NCBI RefSeq assembly: GCF_014197615.1
Contig: NZ_JACIFY010000027.1
Coordinates: forward strand, 1 to 58,962
DNA: 58,962 bases
Source: Rhizobium esperanzae
GTDB lineage: Bacteria; Pseudomonadota; Alphaproteobacteria; Rhizobiales; Rhizobiaceae
Direction of reading: 5' to 3'
The notes beneath the pieces were generated by a model. It worked only from the letters and a program-made list of their open reading frames with translations, searched no databases and was not told the DNA's origin. Each line of letters opens with the position of its first letter. Position 1 is the stretch's first letter. This document shows, in pieces, positions 34,980 to 45,025 of this stretch. The position numbers were made by a program, and so were the translations under genes.

Positions 34980-34997
34980 GATGAGATCCTCCGTCCC

Positions 34998-36637
34998 CTA
35001 CTCGCGCACGACATATGTGTGGAATTTGATCCGCCCATCGATCCGTTCCTGGAACACGCCCTGAACCTCGTAATTGAAGCCCGGGAAGCGGTTGAAGGAT
35101 TCCTCGGTCTGGAGCCTGCGACCGAGACCCTGTCCGGCACGAAGGGATCGAAGAACCATTGTTCTTCCGCGCTTGCGGCTTTGGACTCGTAATGATCGAC
35201 GAAACCGCGCAGCTTCTTACGCACCTCGATCCCCAGCTCGATGCAGCGATCCCAGAGCATCTCGCCCGCCTTTCCCTCATGCACCTTGGCGTTGACGTCG
35301 AGCGAGGCGAAAAGCGGATAGAAGGGAGAGGTCGAGACATTCATCAGCAGCGATTCGTTGAAGCGTTTATGTTCGACGAACCGACGCTGACCGCTGATAT
35401 GTTCGTCCCGCTTGTGGATCTGCGACGCCTGCGAGAAACCGGCGCCCTGCTTGTGGACCGACTGGGTGGAAAACAGCCCGGGCATATCCGGTCGCAGGTC
35501 TTTCAGCCGCATCGGACTGTGGCCATCGAACAGCGGATGAAAGGCATTATAGCCGATCCAGGCTTCGTCCCAGAGCACGTAATCGCAGAGATGGCCGATC
35601 TTCTCCATGACTTGGGCGACATTGTAGATCGTGCCGTCATAGGTCGCGAGCTGGATGCAGGCCAAACGGAAAGGCCTTTCCGCCTTCGCACGGCTCTTGT
35701 CGGTAACGAGCGGGTGCTCCTCTATCCTTTGCCGTAGCCAGGCCTCGTCCCAGGCCGCCCAATCGACGGCCCCGATCATGCCGAAGGAGTTGCGGGCGGT
35801 CGGCAGATAGATCGGGATGGCGCCGGCCTGCACGAGGGCGCCCTGATGCAGGGATTTGTGATTGTTGCGGTCGAAGAGCACGAGATCGCCGCTGCGCAGC
35901 ACCGCATTGGCCACCACCTTGTTGGAGGTGCTCGTGCCGTTCAGGATGAAATAGGTGCGGTCGGCGCCGAAGATGCGGGCCGCCTGCTTCTGAGCTTCGA
36001 CGGCGGGACCTTCATGGATCAGGAGATCACCGAGATCGACGTCGGCATTGCAGAGATCGTTGCGGAAAATGCTCTCGCCGAAATATTTGAAGAAGAGCTG
36101 CCCGGCCGGCGACTTTCGATAGAACTGACCACCCTGATGCCCCGGGCAATCGAAGGCGATATTGGCCTCGCCGTCATAGGCCATCATGCCGCCGAAGAAG
36201 GGCGGCAGCAGCGACTTGCCGTAATTGACCGCGCTGGAGACGATCTGCTTGGCATAGAAGGTCGGCGTCTGCTGGCCGAGATAGACGAAACCATCCACCT
36301 CGCCGGCCATCTCCACGACATCCATATCGGCAATCGTCAGCGTATCGGCCATCGCCCAGATTGGCGTACGAAAACCGATCTCCCTGACGGAACGAAGGAA
36401 GCTGCGCGCCGCCGGCAGCCTGCCGCCCTCGACCGAGCCGACATAGGCGCCGACATCCGCATCCTCGGAGGCATCGGCGGAATAATCGTCGCGCAGTTCC
36501 ACCTCAAAACCCTGGGCAGTGATCTGCGACACCAGCGCCTGCGCCTGAGAATTGTCACGGTCGACGATCGCCACGATCTTCAGCATCTTGTGGAAGGGTA
36601 TGGCGACCGTCGGAGACTTCACATCACGCGGGATCAT
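34998..36637 (-). pseudogene. Internally deleted, frameshifted ornithine decarboxylase (speF-like)
   Basis: The N-terminal about 500 residues of a PLP-dependent ornithine decarboxylase are intact: the wing domain, the PLP site with the Schiff-base Lys in STQSVHKQGAGFSQAS, and WDEAWIGYNAF. After FFDPFVPDRVSVAG (near 35115) the frame becomes nonsense. In the +1 frame the normal family C-terminus appears at once (EESFNRFPGFNYEVQGVF, ending TYVVRE, TAG at 34998). About 200-250 residues of the C-terminal domain are missing between these points. A deletion plus frameshift has therefore joined two distant parts. The intact frame runs on to 34976. The start (36637) overlaps the upstream decarboxylase stop (ATGA). 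Confidence 0.88.
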
Positions 36638-38895
36638 TCCTGCCCCTCCCCTGCAATGCAATCGACAAGGTAGCGGCGTCCGCTATCACCGGGCGCGAAG
36701 CGAAGGCCGTGAATATCGGTTTCGAAACCGGGGAACTTGCTGTCGAAATCACGGGCGTAGAGCAGGTAATCCTGAATGGACTTCGTCGACGGGGTGATCC
36801 GCTCGCCCGGCATGATCAGCGGAATTCCAGGCGGATAGGGAACGATCATCACCGCGAGGATGCGACCCATGAGATTGTCGATCTCGACGCTTTCGATCTT
36901 GCCCTTGACCAACCGATCATAGGCATCGGCGGGACGCAGCGCCATTTCGGGCAGGACCGTGTACATCTCGCGCTGCGCCTTCGGCACGTCGTCCTTGCGA
37001 TAGATCGCATGGATCTGCTCACAGAGATCTTTCAGCCCCATGCCGGCATAGGCTTCCGGATGGGCGGCGGCGAGCGCCGGCAACGCCCGGGTCAATGGCG
37101 CATTGGCGTCATAAAGATCCTTGAAATTGAGGAGCTCGGTGACGAGCGTACTCCATTTGCCGCGGGTAATGCCCATCGAGAACAGCACCAGGAAGGAATA
37201 GAGGCCGGTCTTCTCGATTTCGATACGCCTTGACGACAGGAACTTGGTGATGACCGCCGCCGGTATGCCATGTTCGTCCATTACCCCGCTTGCCGACAGG
37301 CCTGGCGACAGGATGGTGACCTTGATCGGATCGACCATGACGTGGTTTTCGGCAAGGCCGACAAAACCATGCCAGGCATCGTCAGGTTTCAGCACCCAGT
37401 CGGCATGGGTGTCGCTCGGCGTTTGCTCGGCAACCGTCGGCTCCCATACGTCGAACCACCAGCCGCCTTCCGTCTGTTTTCTCACCGCATTCATTGCTCG
37501 GCGGAAGCTGATCGCCTCGTCGATCGTCTCCTGCACCAGCGCCCGCCCGGCCGGCTGTTCCATCATTGCGGCGGCGACATCGCAGGAGGCGATGATGCCA
37601 TATTGCGGCGAGGTCGAGGTGTGCATCATGAAGGCTTCATTGAAGCGGGTAACGTCGAGACGCTTGGTCTCGGCATGCTGGATATGGATCATCGACGCCT
37701 GAGACAGCGCTGCCAGCAGCTTGTGCGTCGAGTGCGTGGCGAAGGTGATGGCGTTTTGCGACCGCGCGGGCTGGTTCGACGAAATCCCGTGGAAGCCATC
37801 GTAGAATTCGTGGAAATTGGCGTAGGCGTACCAGGCCTCGTCGAAATGCAGCACCTCGACCGCATCGCCCAGCGATGCCTTGATGGCGTCGATATTGTAG
37901 CAGAGCCCGTCATAGGTCGAATTGGTGATAACCATCAGCCGGACCTTGCCGCTGGTCTGTCCGGCAAAGGGGCTGGCGGCGATCTTGCCGGCAATCGATT
38001 CAGGCGTGAACTGATCCTTCGAGATCGGACCGATAATGCCGAGGCCGTTGCGCGACGGTGTCAGATAGATGGGCGTCGCCCCTGTCATGATCAGCGAATG
38101 CAGGATCGACTTGTGGCAGTTGCGATCGCAGAGCACCAGATCGCCGCGACCGACCATGCCGTGCCAGACGATCTTGTTGGCGGTCGACGTGCCGCCGACG
38201 ACGAACAGTGTCTCATCGGTACCGAAGATACGCGCGGCATTGCGCTCCCCCTCGGCGATCGGCCCGACATGATCGAGCAGCGAACCGACGCTGCCGACCG
38301 ATACGGAGATATCGGATCGCAGCGTGTTTTCGCCGAAGAAGCTGTAGAACAGTTGCCCGACCGGGCTTTTCCGGAAGGCGACGCCGCCGCCGTGGCCGGG
38401 CGTATGCCAGGAATAGGCGCCCTCCAGCGTATAATCCATCAACGCCTTGAACATCGGCGGCGGCAGCCGGTCGAGGTAGTTGCGTGCGGCCTGCACGATG
38501 GCGCGAGCCATGAACTCCGCCGAATCCTCGAAAAGCCGCAGGAAGGCATTGGCGTGGCGCAACACGCCGGCCGGGACGTCCTCGGCGGTCGTGTCGTCGC
38601 CGAAGAGGAAGATCGGCAGCCGATCGTTCTTCCGGCGCTTCGCGCTCAGCACCTCTTCCAGCACTTGCCAGCGCGACGCCTTGTCCTCCGCGCCGTCGAC
38701 GGAAACGAGCCAGCAGGATTCCGTGTTGAAGATATGCACGAGCCGGCGCGCATCCTCATAGGAGACACCGGAAACGATGCGGAAGCCCTCGTTCTCGATC
38801 GCCGCGGCCAGATCGCGCATTCCGCGCCCGGCAGCACTCTTGCCGTCAAAATCCTCGTCGATGACGGCTACCGGAAATGCCTTATGGAATTCCAT
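36634..38895 (-). CDS. AdiA-type arginine decarboxylase (PLP-dependent)
   Basis: A 753-residue fold-I decarboxylase with the N-terminal wing domain, the PLP-binding core and the C-terminal domain all complete. The Schiff-base Lys is in FATHSTHKLLAALSQAS, and FDEAWYAYANFH is the PLP aspartate block. FSMGITRGKWSTLVTELLNFK matches the AdiA subfamily better than lysine decarboxylases, so arginine (to agmatine, consuming a proton) is the likely substrate. ATG 38895 follows GGAGGG. It is the first gene of an operon with the speF-like pseudogene, potE and a binding protein, behind a consensus FNR/FixK promoter. Confidence 0.9.
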   Translation of the reverse strand: MEFHKAFPVAVIDEDFDGKSAAGRGMRDLAAAIENEGFRIVSGVSYEDARRLVHIFNTESCWLVSVDGAEDKASRWQVLEEVLSAKRRKNDRLPIFLFGDDTTAEDVPAGVLRHANAFLRLFEDSAEFMARAIVQAARNYLDRLPPPMFKALMDYTLEGAYSWHTPGHGGGVAFRKSPVGQLFYSFFGENTLRSDISVSVGSVGSLLDHVGPIAEGERNAARIFGTDETLFVVGGTSTANKIVWHGMVGRGDLVLCDRNCHKSILHSLIMTGATPIYLTPSRNGLGIIGPISKDQFTPESIAGKIAASPFAGQTSGKVRLMVITNSTYDGLCYNIDAIKASLGDAVEVLHFDEAWYAYANFHEFYDGFHGISSNQPARSQNAITFATHSTHKLLAALSQASMIHIQHAETKRLDVTRFNEAFMMHTSTSPQYGIIASCDVAAAMMEQPAGRALVQETIDEAISFRRAMNAVRKQTEGGWWFDVWEPTVAEQTPSDTHADWVLKPDDAWHGFVGLAENHVMVDPIKVTILSPGLSASGVMDEHGIPAAVITKFLSSRRIEIEKTGLYSFLVLFSMGITRGKWSTLVTELLNFKDLYDANAPLTRALPALAAAHPEAYAGMGLKDLCEQIHAIYRKDDVPKAQREMYTVLPEMALRPADAYDRLVKGKIESVEIDNLMGRILAVMIVPYPPGIPLIMPGERITPSTKSIQDYLLYARDFDSKFPGFETDIHGLRFAPGDSGRRYLVDCIAGEGQE

Positions 38896-38983
38896 GCGAC
38901 CCTCCAGAGTCCGGTTTTCGAAGGCAGCAGCGCGCCGCGCGGCCGCACTCGTCTCAGGCTGCAGAATCGTACACGCCGGGCGC

Positions 38984-39007
38984 ACAACCGTCGTTGATCG
39001 CAATCAA
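38984..39007 (-). promoter_or_regulatory. FNR/FixK box of the arginine decarboxylase operon
   Basis: TTGATCGCAATCAA (38994-39007) is a perfect match to the FNR/FixK consensus TTGAT-N4-ATCAA. On the minus strand exactly 22 nt separate it from the -10 TACGAT (38966-38971), the class II activator geometry. The start codon is 71 nt beyond the -10. Confidence 0.85.
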
Positions 39008-39057
39008 GATGGGCGCAGAAGCTCGGCAAAGGCGCACAGACAAGGGCCCTGGAGGGC

Positions 39058-39981
39058 CTATTCGGCCCATTCCGCATCGGCCGTGAAGGCAATCGTCAGC
39101 CAGCGATTGGCGCTCTCGTCGCCGATTGCGGCGCCGATTTCGTCGCGAAGCGCATCCCATTCCTCGACCGTCTTCGCAGGCAGCCCCTCAGGCACGATGA
39201 AATAGAGTTCGATCTGCATCGCCCTGCCGACGCGGGCGACATAGGCGCGGTGGGAGAGGAAGCCGAGACGATCAACCACCTCCGCGGCAACGCGGTCGAC
39301 ATGGTCCTGGAGATCGACCGGCGCCATCAGCAGGATCTCGGTCAGCGCCTTCCAGACCGTGCCGATCGGAAGCGGGATCATCACCAGGCAGACCAATCCG
39401 AGAACCGCCGGATCGACGTAGTTGGCGACCCAGGCAAAACGGGTCGGCAGCACGGCAAGGCCGATGAGAAACGCGATCAGCAAGGCGAGCGCGATACCGC
39501 CCGACATGATCCAGGCCTTGATGTCGAGGGAAATGAAATCGGATTTCAGGCTGCGGTTCAGCCTGATGCCCAGAACGGCCATGCCGGCGCAGACAAGCAC
39601 CGTCACCGCCGAATAGGCGATCGCGACACCGAAATGAAGTTCGTGCCCGCCGCCGAGGATGCTGATGATCGCGTTGATCAGCGCATAGACCGCGACAGTC
39701 ATCAGCAGACAGCCGTTGAGCATCAGCACGATCGGCTCCAGGTGCCAGAAACCCATGGTGAAGCGGTTGCGGATCCTGCCCGACACCGCATCGCTCTCAG
39801 CCGATTTGACGATCAGGCTCGAAACCCACAGCGCAAGCCCGGTCATTGCTGCATCGGCCAGTGAATAGACCCCATCGAAGGCGATGGAGAACGAGCCCGA
39901 AAGAATGCCGAAGACGATACCGAGGGCGGCAATCACGACGGTCGCCGCAATCGAGATGCGTAGAAACCCCTGCTCGCTCAC
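39058..39981 (-). CDS. Cation diffusion facilitator (CDF) transporter
   Basis: A 307-residue CDF-family efflux protein with about six transmembrane helices and a cytosolic C-terminal domain. FDGVYSLADAAMTGLALWVSSL carries the TM2 Asp ligands and DIKAWIMSGG the TM5 Asp. It likely exports a divalent metal (Zn, Mn, Fe or Co) in exchange for protons. It is upstream of, and on the same strand as, the arginine decarboxylase operon, but that operon has its own promoter between them. A -10-like TAGAAT lies upstream at about 40015. Confidence 0.85.
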   Translation of the reverse strand: MSEQGFLRISIAATVVIAALGIVFGILSGSFSIAFDGVYSLADAAMTGLALWVSSLIVKSAESDAVSGRIRNRFTMGFWHLEPIVLMLNGCLLMTVAVYALINAIISILGGGHELHFGVAIAYSAVTVLVCAGMAVLGIRLNRSLKSDFISLDIKAWIMSGGIALALLIAFLIGLAVLPTRFAWVANYVDPAVLGLVCLVMIPLPIGTVWKALTEILLMAPVDLQDHVDRVAAEVVDRLGFLSHRAYVARVGRAMQIELYFIVPEGLPAKTVEEWDALRDEIGAAIGDESANRWLTIAFTADAEWAE

Positions 39982-40231
39982 ATCGTCACCTCTCTGCGGC
40001 CGACCTGCCGCTTATTCTAATGCATGTCGCCCGGAAGTGTGCAGCGGTTCAGGGATAACGTCATGCATAAAAACAAGAAACCTCCGTGTCGATCGTGAAG
40101 GGATCGGGGCCGATCGACCACTACGCATTGAACCGGATTGCGGCGGTTGACCATTGGAGTGAAGATCACGCTTGGAAATGGCCGCCGGAGAAGCCACGGC
40201 ACCCGGCAGGCGGCTTCGCGGAGGGGATCTG

Positions 40232-41593
40232 ATGGCAACGTCGTCGAATGGCAAGAGCCTGGGACTGGCCGCCTGCACCGCCATCGTCGTCGGAAACATG
40301 GTCGGCTCAGGCTTCTACCTTTCGCCGGCCGCCGTTGCGCCCTACGGCAACCTTGCCATCATCGTCTGGATCATCATGGGAGCCGGTGCAATCTGCCTCG
40401 GCCTCACCTTCGCGCGGCTGGCCAGTCTCGTGCCGGCCGTCGGCGGTCCTTACGCCTATACGCGGCTGGCTTACGGCGATTTCGCCGGCTTCCTGATTGC
40501 CTGGGGCTATTGGATCTCCATCTGGACATCGCTTCCTGTCATCGCCATCGCCTTTGCCGGCGTGATGGTCGATCTCTTTCCTGTGCTCGGCAACCGCTTC
40601 ACCGCGACATGCCTGACGCTTGGGGTGATCTGGGCGATCGTGCTCGTCAATCTCCGCGGTGTCCATGCGGCCGGCCTGTTTGCACAGGTCACCACCTACG
40701 CCAAGCTCATTCCCTTCGGCGCTGTTGCCATTGTCGGCCTGCTGTATATCGACACCTCTCATTTCTCCGAATTCAACCCCAGCGGCCAGCCGCTCCTCGG
40801 GTCGATCGCAGCGCTGGCGCCCTTGACCATGTTTGCCTATCTCGGGCTCGAATCGGCGACCGTTCCCGCAGGCGATGTCCAGGACGCGGAACGAACCATC
40901 CCCCGTTCAACCGTTCTCGGAATCTCGATCGCCGCGGCCCTCTATGTGCTCGGCACGATCGTCGTGATGGGCCTTGTGCCCCGCCAGGAACTCGTCCATT
41001 CGGTCGCGCCCTTCTCTGCGGCTGCGGGCATCATGTGGGGACGCGGCGGAGAGCTGGCGATCTCGATCGCCGTCATTCTTTCCTCCATCGGCGCCTTGAA
41101 CGGCTGGACGTTGCTGATGGGGCAGGTTCCGATGGCCGCCGCCCGGGACGGCTTGTTCCCTCCGCTCTTTGCCCGGCTCTCGTCCCGTGGCGTGCCGGCC
41201 GTCGGCATGATCGTCTCAGCCTTGCTTGCAACTGTCCTGGTCGTCGTCCAGGCCCTCGGATCCGAGGGCTTCGCCGCCGTTTATCGCCTGATGGTCGGGT
41301 TGAGCACGATGACCGCGGTCGTCCCCTATGCCTTCTGCTCGCTTGCCAGAACCCTCGTTGCTGCCCGCCTGCGCAATGGAAGAGGTTTCCCGCGCGTCAC
41401 CGCTGTCGAACTCATCGCCTTCGTTTTCGCGATGTTCACCCTCTATGGTTCGGGTGCTGAGCCCGTGCTCTACGGTCTCGTCCTGCTGATGCTCGGGATC
41501 CCGGTCTATGTCTGGCAAAGACGAAATGCGGCGACGCCGGTCGCCAGTGAGGAGATGGCGGCAGGCACTGCAACGCGCCCGGCCATCTCCTGA
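40232..41593 (+). CDS. AdiC-like basic amino-acid/polyamine antiporter
   Basis: A 453-residue APC-superfamily transporter with about twelve transmembrane helices. VVGNMVGSGFYLSPAAVAPYG is the TM1 GSG substrate loop; AYLGLESATVPAGDVQDAERTIP (TM6) and IGALNGWTLLMGQVPMAAARDGLFPPLFAR align with AdiC. It probably exchanges arginine for agmatine or ornithine, serving both the decarboxylase and the deiminase routes, as no ArcD is present. ATG 40232 follows GGAGGGGAT. It converges on arcC. Confidence 0.88.
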   Translation: MATSSNGKSLGLAACTAIVVGNMVGSGFYLSPAAVAPYGNLAIIVWIIMGAGAICLGLTFARLASLVPAVGGPYAYTRLAYGDFAGFLIAWGYWISIWTSLPVIAIAFAGVMVDLFPVLGNRFTATCLTLGVIWAIVLVNLRGVHAAGLFAQVTTYAKLIPFGAVAIVGLLYIDTSHFSEFNPSGQPLLGSIAALAPLTMFAYLGLESATVPAGDVQDAERTIPRSTVLGISIAAALYVLGTIVVMGLVPRQELVHSVAPFSAAAGIMWGRGGELAISIAVILSSIGALNGWTLLMGQVPMAAARDGLFPPLFARLSSRGVPAVGMIVSALLATVLVVVQALGSEGFAAVYRLMVGLSTMTAVVPYAFCSLARTLVAARLRNGRGFPRVTAVELIAFVFAMFTLYGSGAEPVLYGLVLLMLGIPVYVWQRRNAATPVASEEMAAGTATRPAIS

Positions 41594-41644
41594 CACCCAG
41601 CTCGTCTCCTGATGCCTCGCCTGACGCGGGGTTGTTGCCCACGC

Positions 41645-42583
41645 TCATGCGTGCCAGGTCAGCCCTGAGAAACTGCTGCTGATGATCGTCCCGCACTCGC
41701 CGCGTACCATGGCCGCAATATCCGCCAGAGCTCCGATTGCGGAAGTCTTTCCGGCCCCCTCGGCGAAATGGCATGCGGCATCGACCTTCGGCCCCATCGA
41801 ACCGGCGGGGAAGGAAAACTGCTTGAGATCTTCGGGACGTGTCGTGTGAATGGACTTTTGAGACGGCTTGCCCCAGTCCGTGCAGACGGCGCGGGCGTCG
41901 GTTGCCATGATCAGGAGATCGGCATCGAGTTCACGCGCCAGAAGCTCCGAGCACAGATCCTTGTCGATCACCGCTTCGACGCCGATCAGCTTGCGATCGC
42001 TGCCCTTTTCGTACATCGTCGGAATGCCGCCGCCGCCGGCACAGATGACGATGGTTCGCTGTTCCAGCAGCCAGCGCACCGGGCGGACCTCGAAGATGCG
42101 CTTCGGCAGCGGCGACGCGACCACGCGCCGCCACTTCTCGCCATCCTGTTTGAACACCCAGCCTTTTTCCCTGCCAAGACGATCGGCATCGGCCTTTTCG
42201 TAGACCGGGCCGACGAATTTTGTCGGGTTCTGGAAGCCTGGATCGGCGCCGTCGACCTCGACCATGGTCAGGAGCGTTGCCAGCGGCTGCTCGAACGGCA
42301 GAAGATTGCCGAGTTCCTGCTCGAGCATATAACCGATCATGCCTTCGGTTTCCGCGCCGAGCACATCGAGAGGATAGGCCTCGTCGGGTTTGTAAGCCGC
42401 ACCTTGAAGCGCAAGCAGCCCGACCTGCGGTCCATTGCCGTGCGTTATGATCAGTTGATGTTCGGCGGCCAGCGGCGCGATCGCTTCCGCCGCGATCCGC
42501 GCGTTTCGCCTCTGGACATCTGCGGTCATGGCTTCTCCGCGCCGGAGAAGGGCGTTGCCGCCAAGCGCGATAACGACACGCAT
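41645..42583 (-). CDS. arcC: Carbamate kinase ArcC
   Basis: ArcC (312 aa) makes ATP from carbamoyl phosphate and ADP, the energy-yielding step of the arginine deiminase pathway. Conserved blocks are VVIALGGNALLRRGE, THGNGPQVGLLALQ, and VICAGGGGIPTMYE. ATG 42583 begins 1 nt after the arcB stop, so it is coupled to arcB. It is last in the order arcA-arcB-arcC. Confidence 0.96.
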   Translation of the reverse strand: MRVVIALGGNALLRRGEAMTADVQRRNARIAAEAIAPLAAEHQLIITHGNGPQVGLLALQGAAYKPDEAYPLDVLGAETEGMIGYMLEQELGNLLPFEQPLATLLTMVEVDGADPGFQNPTKFVGPVYEKADADRLGREKGWVFKQDGEKWRRVVASPLPKRIFEVRPVRWLLEQRTIVICAGGGGIPTMYEKGSDRKLIGVEAVIDKDLCSELLARELDADLLIMATDARAVCTDWGKPSQKSIHTTRPEDLKQFSFPAGSMGPKVDAACHFAEGAGKTSAIGALADIAAMVRGECGTIISSSFSGLTWHA

Positions 42584-42584
42584 C

Positions 42585-43589
42585 CTAGTCTCCCAAGGTC
42601 GCGACAAGCAGCGCTTTGATCGTGTGCAAGCGGTTTTCGGCCTGCTCGAAGGCGACATTGGCCTCGGACTCGAAGACGTCGTCCGTCACTTCGAGGCCGT
42701 TGCTCATGCCGTAGTCTTCGGCGATCTGCTTGCCGAGCACCGTCTCGCTGTCGTGGAACGCCGGCAGGCAGTGCATGAACTTGGCCTGGGGATTGCCCGT
42801 TGCCTTCATCAAGGCCTTGTTGACCTGGTAGGGCGTCAGCAGCTTGATGCGTTCGCGCCAGACGTCCTTGGGTTCGCCCATCGAGACCCAGACATCCGTA
42901 TGCACGAAGTCGACGCCGCGGACAGCCTCCTCGACATCTGCCGTGACAAGCAGGCGCGCGCCGGACCTTTGCTGCAGCTCCTTGGCGATCTGCATGTATT
43001 CTTCCGACGGCCAGAGCGATTTGGGACCGCAGATGCGCACGTCCATTCCGACGAGGCAGCCGACGATCAGCAGCGAATGTCCCATGTTCGAGCGCGTGTC
43101 GCCGACATAGGCGTATTTGATATCGGCGATTGGCTTGTCGCTGTGTTCGCGCATGGTCATCACGTCGGCCAGCATCTGGGTCGGATGGTATTCGTCCGTC
43201 AGGCCGTTATAGACCGGCACGCCGGCATAACGGGCGAGCGTTTCCACGCCCTGTTGCGCAGATCCGCGATATTCGATCGCGTCGTACATCCGCCCGAGGA
43301 CACGCGCCGTATCCTTGAAGGATTCCTTATGCCCGATCTGCGAACCCGACGGATCGAGATAGGTCACGTTGGCGCCCTGATCCGAACAGGCGACTTCGAA
43401 GGCGCATCTGGTTCGCGTCGAAGTCTTCTCGAAGATCAGGCAGATTTCCTTGCCCTTGAGATGCTGCTGTTCGGTTCGGGCATACTTGGCCCGCTTCAGG
43501 TCGCGGGCGAGGTCGAGGAGATACCGGAATTCGCGCGGGGTATAATCCTGCACGGTCAGAAGCGAACGATTGCGCAGATTGAAGCTCAT
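42585..43589 (-). CDS. arcB: Ornithine carbamoyltransferase, catabolic (ArcB)
   Basis: A 334-residue carbamoyltransferase that splits citrulline to ornithine and carbamoyl phosphate. The carbamoyl phosphate site STRTRCAFE and the HPTQMLADV and FMHCLPAFHD motifs are present. Placement between arcA and arcC indicates the catabolic rather than the biosynthetic (argF) enzyme. The gap to arcA is 39 nt. Confidence 0.96.
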   Translation of the reverse strand: MSFNLRNRSLLTVQDYTPREFRYLLDLARDLKRAKYARTEQQHLKGKEICLIFEKTSTRTRCAFEVACSDQGANVTYLDPSGSQIGHKESFKDTARVLGRMYDAIEYRGSAQQGVETLARYAGVPVYNGLTDEYHPTQMLADVMTMREHSDKPIADIKYAYVGDTRSNMGHSLLIVGCLVGMDVRICGPKSLWPSEEYMQIAKELQQRSGARLLVTADVEEAVRGVDFVHTDVWVSMGEPKDVWRERIKLLTPYQVNKALMKATGNPQAKFMHCLPAFHDSETVLGKQIAEDYGMSNGLEVTDDVFESEANVAFEQAENRLHTIKALLVATLGD

Positions 43590-43628
43590 TGTCTTGCTCC
43601 GTCGAGTCCGTTGCGTGTGTGCGAGACG

Positions 43629-44858
43629 TCAGTATGCCGGGTCGCGCCATATCGGGCATGTCATGCAGTGACCGCCGCCGCGGCCGCGACCGAGTTCGGA
43701 ACCGCGAATGGTGATCACTTCGATGCCCGCCTTGCGAAGAAGCGTGTTGGTATAGGTGTTGCGATCGTAGGCGACGACGACACCTGGCTCGAGGGCGACG
43801 ACGTTGTTGCCGTCGTCCCATTGCTCGCGCTCGGCCTGATAGGAATTGCCGCCGGTCTCGACGGTCCGCAGCCGAGGCAATCCAAGCGCTTCGCTGACGA
43901 CCTCGAGCATCGGCCGATTTTCGGGATGGACCTCGAATGTGCCGTCATCATCCTTGGGCTGCATGCTGTAGCAGCGGATCTGGTCGACGACCTCGGCAAA
44001 CAGTGTCACGACATCGCGGTCGCAGAAGCTGAAGACGGTATCGAGGTGCATTGCCGCGCGGCTCTTCGGCATCAGGCAGCCGATCACCCTCGTTGCCGCT
44101 TTGCTCCTGAACAGCGTCTGCGCCACCTGGCCGACGGCCTGATAGGTCGTGCGTTCGCCCATGCCGATCAGCACCGTGCCGTTGCCGATCGGCATGACGT
44201 CGCCGCCCTCCATCGAAGCATTGGCAAACTGCTGATCTGAATCGCCCCACCAGATCTGGAAATCTCCATCCTTGAACGACGGGTGGAACTTGTAGATCGC
44301 CCGCTGGATCAGGGTCTCGGCGCGTCTTGCCGGCCAGAACATCGGATTGCATGTCACGCCGTTGTAGATCCAGCAGGACGGATCGCGCTGAAACAGCGTA
44401 TTGGGAACCGGCGGTATGACGAATTCGGACTCCGCCAGCGCGCTCAGCATCAATGACTTGGCCTTGACCTCGGGAAGATCGGCGATCGAAATGCCGCCGA
44501 TCATGTAGGCCGCGAGCTGCATGGCAGGCATCTCGTCAAGCCACGGCCGCACGGCTTCGGCGATCTGCGAGCCGAGCACATTCGGGGTGATCCGACGATC
44601 CAGCACGAAATCACGTGCCTGCTTGTCGGCAAGCGTCTGGCCAAGCAGATCGTGAAGCTCGAGAACCTCGACGCCCCTCTCCTGCATCTTCAGGACAAAA
44701 TCGAAATGATCCTTCTGCGCCTCGTGCACCCAGAGTACATCATCGAAGAGCAGGCTATGACAGTTGCCGGGCGTCAGACGCTGATGAGCCAGGGACGGTT
44801 TGCAGACCATCACGGTCCGGAGCTTTCCGACCTCCGAGTGAACACCGAAACCACGCAT
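43629..44858 (-). CDS. arcA: Arginine deiminase ArcA
   Basis: ArcA (409 aa) hydrolyses arginine to citrulline and ammonia. The catalytic cysteine is C398 in GGGHCMTCPI; substrate-binding FQRDPS and SMEGGDVMPIG blocks are intact. It is first in arcABC. The ammonia also gives protection against acid. A weaker FNR-like box lies about 120 bp upstream, and a FixK-type regulator is encoded nearby. Confidence 0.97.
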   Translation of the reverse strand: MRGFGVHSEVGKLRTVMVCKPSLAHQRLTPGNCHSLLFDDVLWVHEAQKDHFDFVLKMQERGVEVLELHDLLGQTLADKQARDFVLDRRITPNVLGSQIAEAVRPWLDEMPAMQLAAYMIGGISIADLPEVKAKSLMLSALAESEFVIPPVPNTLFQRDPSCWIYNGVTCNPMFWPARRAETLIQRAIYKFHPSFKDGDFQIWWGDSDQQFANASMEGGDVMPIGNGTVLIGMGERTTYQAVGQVAQTLFRSKAATRVIGCLMPKSRAAMHLDTVFSFCDRDVVTLFAEVVDQIRCYSMQPKDDDGTFEVHPENRPMLEVVSEALGLPRLRTVETGGNSYQAEREQWDDGNNVVALEPGVVVAYDRNTYTNTLLRKAGIEVITIRGSELGRGRGGGHCMTCPIWRDPAY

Positions 44859-44976
44859 GAGGTTCTCCCTGGCTTCTTGTCTCTACTGTTGAGCATGTCT
44901 CGCCGACCAAGGGCATGTGCCCCGCGGGCGCCAAACCGATCTGTGCCAGGTTAAGTTGCCGGGTCTGGTGGTGTCA

Positions 44977-44990
44977 TTGATCGCGAGCAA
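44977..44990 (-). promoter_or_regulatory. Weak FNR/FixK-like box upstream of arcA
   Basis: TTGATCGCGAGCAA has the TTGAT left arm and one mismatch in the right arm (AGCAA for ATCAA). On the minus strand the hexamer 22 nt later is TTAACC, a poor -10, so this site is less certain than the four others. It lies 119 bp before the arcA start. Confidence 0.45.
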
Positions 44991-45025
44991 TGCTCGACGC
45001 ATCAAACGGCTTGCACATCGCTATA

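Noticed and set aside
33088..35340. 750-residue minus-strand frame spanning potE and the binding-protein gene
   Set aside because: It runs out of frame across PotE and the binding protein, whose own sequences are unmistakable. It starts in the broken decarboxylase and has no family similarity.
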